A DNA stretch of 64,000 bases, from positions 56,559 through 120,558 of the forward strand of contig NZ_JQBX01000003.1 in the NCBI RefSeq assembly GCF_001437075.1, read 5' to 3'. The notes under the pieces were generated by a model, which worked only from the letters and a program-made list of their open reading frames with translations, made no database searches and was not told the DNA's origin. Below, one piece after another: positions 60,457 through 64,000 of this stretch. The translations under genes and the position numbers were made by a program. The stretch's first letter is position 1. The number at the start of each line of letters is the position of its first letter. The stretch comes from Pediococcus stilesii (GTDB lineage Bacteria; Bacillota; Bacilli; Lactobacillales; Lactobacillaceae).

Positions 60457-62928
60457 CTATTTTTTTGTAGTTGCTTTTTCTCCAACCGCTTTAACCTTAA
60501 AAGTGATCTTTTTATTCCGAGCTCCAACGGTTACATCGTCGCCAACTTTTGCTTCACCAGAAAGCATCAATTCACTCAACTGGTCTTCAACTTTAGTTTG
60601 CAATGCTCTCCGAATTGGACGAGCTCCGTATTCTGGATCAAAGCCTGCCTCGGCAACAACATCAATTGCACCCGGCGTAAATTTAGTATTAATTCCCTGT
60701 TCGCTCATTCGTTGGATTACATCCTTAGTCATCAGCTTAACAATTTGATATAGCTCTGGCTTGGTTAGGGAATGGAAAACAATCGTTTCATCAATTCGGT
60801 TTAAAAATTCGGGACGGAAGCTTTGTTTGAGCACTTCTCGAACTTTGCTTGCCATGGCCCCATAATCTTCGGCAACACTTTGTGCCCCAAAACCAACCGA
60901 TTTTTCATCCCTCAGAGCCGTTGCACCAAGGTTAGAGGTCATAATGATAATCGTATTTCTAAAATCAACTCGACGACCCTTTGAGTCCGTTAAAAATCCG
61001 TCATCAAAAACTTGTAAGAGTAAATTGAAAACGTCTGGATGAGCTTTTTCAACTTCATCGAAAAGAACTACGGAATACGGTTTGCGACGAACCTGTTCAG
61101 TTAGTTGGCCGCCTTCATCATAGCCAACGTACCCTGGAGCAGATCCGACAAGTCGACTAGTACTATATCTTTCCATATATTCTGACATATCAATTCGAAT
61201 CATATTATCTTCCGATCCAAACATCACATCAGCCAGCGTCTTTGCCAGCTCAGTCTTTCCAACCCCTGTCGGTCCGAGGAACATAAATGAGCCAATTGGG
61301 CGCTTAGGACTCTTCAATCCTGATCGTGCCCGACGGATAGCGCGTGCAACGGATGAAACAGCCTCATCCTGTCCAATAACCCGTTCGTGTAAAATCTTTT
61401 CAAGGTTAATCAGACGCTCCGATTCAGTTTGTTTCATTTGAGTTAATGGAACTCCTGTCCAGTCTGAAACAATTTGAGCCACATCTTCGCCCGTTTCTGA
61501 TAAAGCATACTCAGGCTTAGCATCATTCTGATCCTGCTTAGCCTCTGCACGCTCGATTTTACGCCGTAATTTCATCTCTTTTTGACGAATTTCAGCGGCT
61601 TTTTCAAAATCTTGATCATTAATCGCCGCTTCCTTGGCATTCTTTAGCTTTTCAAGTTTGTCTTCATTAGATTCTTTTTTAATTTGTTTCTCAGAAGCAT
61701 CAATTCGAATCTTTGCTGCTGCCTCATCAATCAAATCAATCGCCTTATCTGGCAAAAAGCGATCCGAAATGTATCGTGCTGACAAACTAACAGCCTGTTC
61801 AATCGCATCATCGGTAATATTAACCTGATGATGTTCTTCATATTTCGATCGGATTCCCTTTAAAATTTGAATTGCTTCATCCTGCGTTGGTTCATTAACT
61901 TCCACCTTCGCAAAACGTCTTTCTAGGGCAGCGTCCGTTTCAATATATTTTTGATATTCGTTGAGAGTTGTCGCTCCAATTGTCTGAAGTTCACCACGAG
62001 CTAATGCCGGTTTCAAAATATTCGAAGCATCAATTGCCCCTTCAGCACCACCAGCACCAATTAGCGTATGAAGTTCATCAATGAAAAGAATGATCTTGCC
62101 GTCAGCACGGATTTCTTCGATAACTTTCTTTAATCGATCTTCAAATTCACCACGATATTTTGTTCCAGCAACTAAAGCACCCATTTCAAGCATCATTAAA
62201 CGCTTGTTTTCCATATCACTAGGAACATCGCCGTCGATAATCTTTTGAGCCAATCCTTCCGCAATCGCTGTCTTACCAACACCAGGTTCGCCAATTAAGA
62301 CCGGATTATTTTTAGTACGACGACTTAAAATTTGAATAACTCGACGGACCTCATTTTCACGACCAACCATCGGGTCAATTTTTCCTTCAGAAGCCATTGC
62401 CGTTAGGTCACGAGCAACTGAATCTAAGGTTGGAGTGCCTTCCGAACTAGCCTGGCGTTGTTTGTTACGTCGATTTTGCGTCGATGGATTGACACCCAGC
62501 TTACGAAGAGTAACTTTCCGCACCTCTGCAACATCGGTATCTAAAGCAAGCAGGATTCTAGAGGATAAAATATCCTCACTTTGAACTAATGCTAACAACA
62601 AATGTTCAGTACCAATCTTTGTCGCATTAAGCTGCTTGGCTTGCTCACCTGCATCGGACAAAACTTCCTTAGCTTTTGGTGAGTAAGGTAGATAATCACT
62701 ACGTCCAGATCTTAAGTTCCCATAACCGGTAAACTGTTCGATTTCTTCCATTATATCGACTTCTGTAACGTTAAATTGGTTTAAGACGCTTTTAGCTACG
62801 CCATTTGCTTCCAGCGATAATGCTAATAACAGGTGTTCAGTACCCACGGCAGGATGTTTAAAGCGTTTAGCCTGCTCCTGGGCAATAATTAAAACGTTTC
62901 TAGCACTAGGGGTAAATAAATTTTCCAT
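60457..62928 (-). CDS. clpC: ATP-dependent Clp protease ATPase subunit ClpC
   Basis: 823-residue AAA+ unfoldase partner of ClpP in protein quality control. Two N-terminal Clp repeats (about residues 5-145). AAA-1 Walker A GEPGVGKTA; a UVR motif near DQDFEKAAEIRQKE (about residue 430); AAA-2 Walker A GPTGVGKTELA; C-terminal ClpB-D2 region. Under CtsR control with ctsR; no mcsA/mcsB pair between them, as usual in lactobacilli. Confidence 0.97.
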   Translation of the reverse strand: MENLFTPSARNVLIIAQEQAKRFKHPAVGTEHLLLALSLEANGVAKSVLNQFNVTEVDIMEEIEQFTGYGNLRSGRSDYLPYSPKAKEVLSDAGEQAKQLNATKIGTEHLLLALVQSEDILSSRILLALDTDVAEVRKVTLRKLGVNPSTQNRRNKQRQASSEGTPTLDSVARDLTAMASEGKIDPMVGRENEVRRVIQILSRRTKNNPVLIGEPGVGKTAIAEGLAQKIIDGDVPSDMENKRLMMLEMGALVAGTKYRGEFEDRLKKVIEEIRADGKIILFIDELHTLIGAGGAEGAIDASNILKPALARGELQTIGATTLNEYQKYIETDAALERRFAKVEVNEPTQDEAIQILKGIRSKYEEHHQVNITDDAIEQAVSLSARYISDRFLPDKAIDLIDEAAAKIRIDASEKQIKKESNEDKLEKLKNAKEAAINDQDFEKAAEIRQKEMKLRRKIERAEAKQDQNDAKPEYALSETGEDVAQIVSDWTGVPLTQMKQTESERLINLEKILHERVIGQDEAVSSVARAIRRARSGLKSPKRPIGSFMFLGPTGVGKTELAKTLADVMFGSEDNMIRIDMSEYMERYSTSRLVGSAPGYVGYDEGGQLTEQVRRKPYSVVLFDEVEKAHPDVFNLLLQVFDDGFLTDSKGRRVDFRNTIIIMTSNLGATALRDEKSVGFGAQSVAEDYGAMASKVREVLKQSFRPEFLNRIDETIVFHSLTKPELYQIVKLMTKDVIQRMSEQGINTKFTPGAIDVVAEAGFDPEYGARPIRRALQTKVEDQLSELMLSGEAKVGDDVTVGARNKKITFKVKAVGEKATTKK

Positions 62929-62954
62929 TTTCCACCTGTCTTTCTTTAATCTAC

Positions 62955-63419
62955 TTATTCATATCTTAAATGGTTTAAAATTCCCACCATTATTTTTGCT
63001 CTAACTTGTTCTTCTAAATTGCGGTCGCTCAAGTTAAGACTGCTTTTGGCAATCGCTGAAGCCAAAATACTGGCCTCACGTTTACTTAAAACGGCGTCTT
63101 CATACAAACTTCCCAATATTGAAATTGCATCTCGTTCACTAAGCGAATCGCCAATAACTCTAATCAAAGAATCAAGAACGTCAATATCGTCAAGCAGTTT
63201 AACCTTCTCAATCCTAATATAACCGCCACCGCCACGTTTACTTTCAACTAGGTACCCATTTTGAATGGTAAAACGAGTCTTTATAACGTAGTTAATTTGT
63301 GATGGTACTACGTCAAATTGATCGGCAATCTCAGAACGGCGAATTTCAATCTCCTCTGAATCAGCCAAGATTTCCTTTAAATATCGCTCAATTATGTCTG
63401 AAATATTCTGTCCTTGCAT
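62955..63419 (-). CDS. ctsR: Heat-shock repressor CtsR
   Basis: 154-residue winged-helix repressor of class III heat-shock genes. The N-terminus (M)QGQNISDIIERYLKEIL and the DNA-binding wing KRGGGGYIRI (the Gly-rich thermosensor) are diagnostic. ATG at 63419 follows AAAGGTGG; a GTG at 63428 lies inside that site. It lies upstream of clpC and carries its own operator. Confidence 0.96.
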   Translation of the reverse strand: MQGQNISDIIERYLKEILADSEEIEIRRSEIADQFDVVPSQINYVIKTRFTIQNGYLVESKRGGGGYIRIEKVKLLDDIDVLDSLIRVIGDSLSERDAISILGSLYEDAVLSKREASILASAIAKSSLNLSDRNLEEQVRAKIMVGILNHLRYE

Positions 63420-63438
63420 AACGACCACCTTTCTCTAC

Positions 63439-63455
63439 TTTGACTAATGTTGACT
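63439..63455 (-). promoter_or_regulatory. CtsR operator (tandem heptads)
   Basis: Minus-strand AGTCAAC, three bases, AGTCAAA. This fits the known CtsR site of two direct (A/G)GTCAAA heptads spaced by three bases. It lies immediately after the ctsR promoter and before the ribosome site, so CtsR represses its own operon. Confidence 0.88.
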
Positions 63456-63458
63456 ATT

Positions 63459-63487
63459 ATTATACGAGAATGAAAAAAAAATGCAAA
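63459..63487 (-). promoter_or_regulatory. ctsR-clpC promoter
   Basis: Minus-strand TATAAT (perfect), with TTTGCA 17 bases upstream as a fair -35. The CtsR heptads begin three bases past the -10. Confidence 0.7.
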
Positions 63488-63604
63488 ACATATTGTTTTA
63501 AACCCATCGACACACCATAAAAACTTAATAATTCAGCAAGGAACAAAAAACCACAACGAAGTTTAAGATACGTTTTCGTCATGGCCACTAAATTATTAAA
63601 TTAA

Positions 63605-63678
63605 TCGGGAAAACCGGATTCGAACCAGCGACCCCCACGTCCCGAACGTGGTGCTCTACCAAGCTGAGCTATTTCCCG
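63605..63678 (-). tRNA. tRNA-Pro (anticodon CGG)
   Basis: 74 bases folding as a cloverleaf: acceptor CGGGAAA/TTTCCCG with discriminator A, D arm GCTC/GAGC, anticodon stem CCACG/CGTGG with loop TTCGGGA (anticodon CGG, then G37), and T loop TTCGAAT. The T stem uses two G-T pairs. CCA is not encoded. Confidence 0.95.
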
Positions 63679-63835
63679 CTACACTTATATCCTATCACAA
63701 AGTCGTTTGAGTGACTAAAAAATTAAAGGCAAATTACGATAACCCTTGATTGCTCGAGATTTTGGCGCATTACCAACAAAATTATTGTTCGTTAGGTTGA
63801 ACCTACGCCAGACGTGTCGTCATTTAGAGTGTGTA

Positions 63836-63877
63836 AAAAGAGGTTGTAACAAAATCACTTCTGTTACAACCTCTTTT
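63836..63877. terminator. Strong terminator after tRNA-Arg
   Basis: AAAAGAGGTTGTAAC pairs perfectly with GTTACAACCTCTTTT (15 bp) around a 12-base loop; T runs flank both sides, so it can act in either direction. It ends the tRNA-Gly/tRNA-Arg transcript. Confidence 0.9.
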
Positions 63878-63882
63878 GATGA

Positions 63883-63956
63883 TGCACCCAGTAGGAGTCG
63901 AACCTACAACCTTCTGATTCGTAGTCAGACACTCTATCCAGTTGCGCTATGGGTGC
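63883..63956 (-). tRNA. tRNA-Arg (anticodon ACG)
   Basis: 74 bases: acceptor GCACCCA/TGGGTGC with discriminator A, anticodon stem TCTGA/TCAGA with loop CTACGAA (anticodon ACG, to be edited to inosine), and T arm GTAGG/CCTAC. CCA is not encoded. Confidence 0.96.
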
Positions 63957-63976
63957 AATATATTAAAATGACACAA

Positions 63977-64000
63977 AGCGGAAGACGGGATTCGAACCCG
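63977..64000 (-). tRNA. tRNA-Gly, 3' part (cut by window edge)
   Basis: Minus strand shows a T arm CGGG-TTCGAAT-CCCG, then CTTCCGC and discriminator T. A 3' CTTCCGC with T73 is typical of tRNA-Gly (5' half GCGGAAG). The anticodon lies beyond the window. CCA is not encoded. Confidence 0.7.

Overview
The window looks like a chromosomal segment from a low-GC Gram-positive bacterium of the family Lactobacillaceae. The grounds are the AT-rich sequence, strong AGGAGG-type ribosome binding sites, the CdaA-CdaR-GlmM c-di-AMP locus, GatCAB with a CamS lipoprotein, CtsR-ClpC without McsAB, a zinc-type S14, one energy-coupling-factor (ECF) module next to rplQ, and tRNA genes without encoded CCA. The genus cannot be fixed from this sequence alone. 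Nearly all genes lie on the minus strand, so transcription runs from high to low coordinates.

Layout from left to right. Positions 1-5006 hold cell-envelope and c-di-AMP genes (glmM cut by the window edge, cdaR, cdaA, murB, a Gfo/Idh oxidoreductase). Positions 5080-9377 hold an exonuclease, ung-tsaE-GNAT, and a plus-strand HAD phosphatase/LURP-like/GNAT operon. Positions 9500-18749 hold rlmCD, dagK, gatBAC, camS and pcrA. Positions 18848-21983 hold a PurK-like ATP-grasp protein, xpt, a glucosaminidase and an ECF S component. Positions 22056-29845 are the most accessory part: a D-2-hydroxyacid dehydrogenase, a large PLD-helicase-DUF3427 protein, a divergent pair of small HTH regulators with a clear operator, a Dps protein, and a three-gene envelope operon (21-residue peptide, MORN-repeat protein, OatA-like acyltransferase).

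Positions 30223-63419 are core information-processing genes: rpsI-rplM, truA, ecfTA2A1, the alpha, spc and S10 ribosomal operons (rplQ back to rpsJ), the str operon (fusA, rpsG, rpsL), a prepilin peptidase on the opposite strand, rpoCB, clpC and ctsR. The right edge holds tRNA-Pro(CGG), tRNA-Arg(ACG) and the 3' end of a tRNA-Gly.

No complete new multi-gene defence or biosynthetic system is evident. The most interesting unexplained signals are regulatory. They are a two-state, attenuator-like leader before rpsL; a near-perfect intrinsic terminator between rpsG and fusA; a 13-bp terminator hairpin between the rpoB promoter and rpoB; an rplM leader able to pair with the Shine-Dalgarno site; a structured element next to the HTH switch; and the coupled peptide-MORN-OatA operon. 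Two usual neighbours, pta (between ung and tsaE) and ligA (between pcrA and camS), are missing from their common places.
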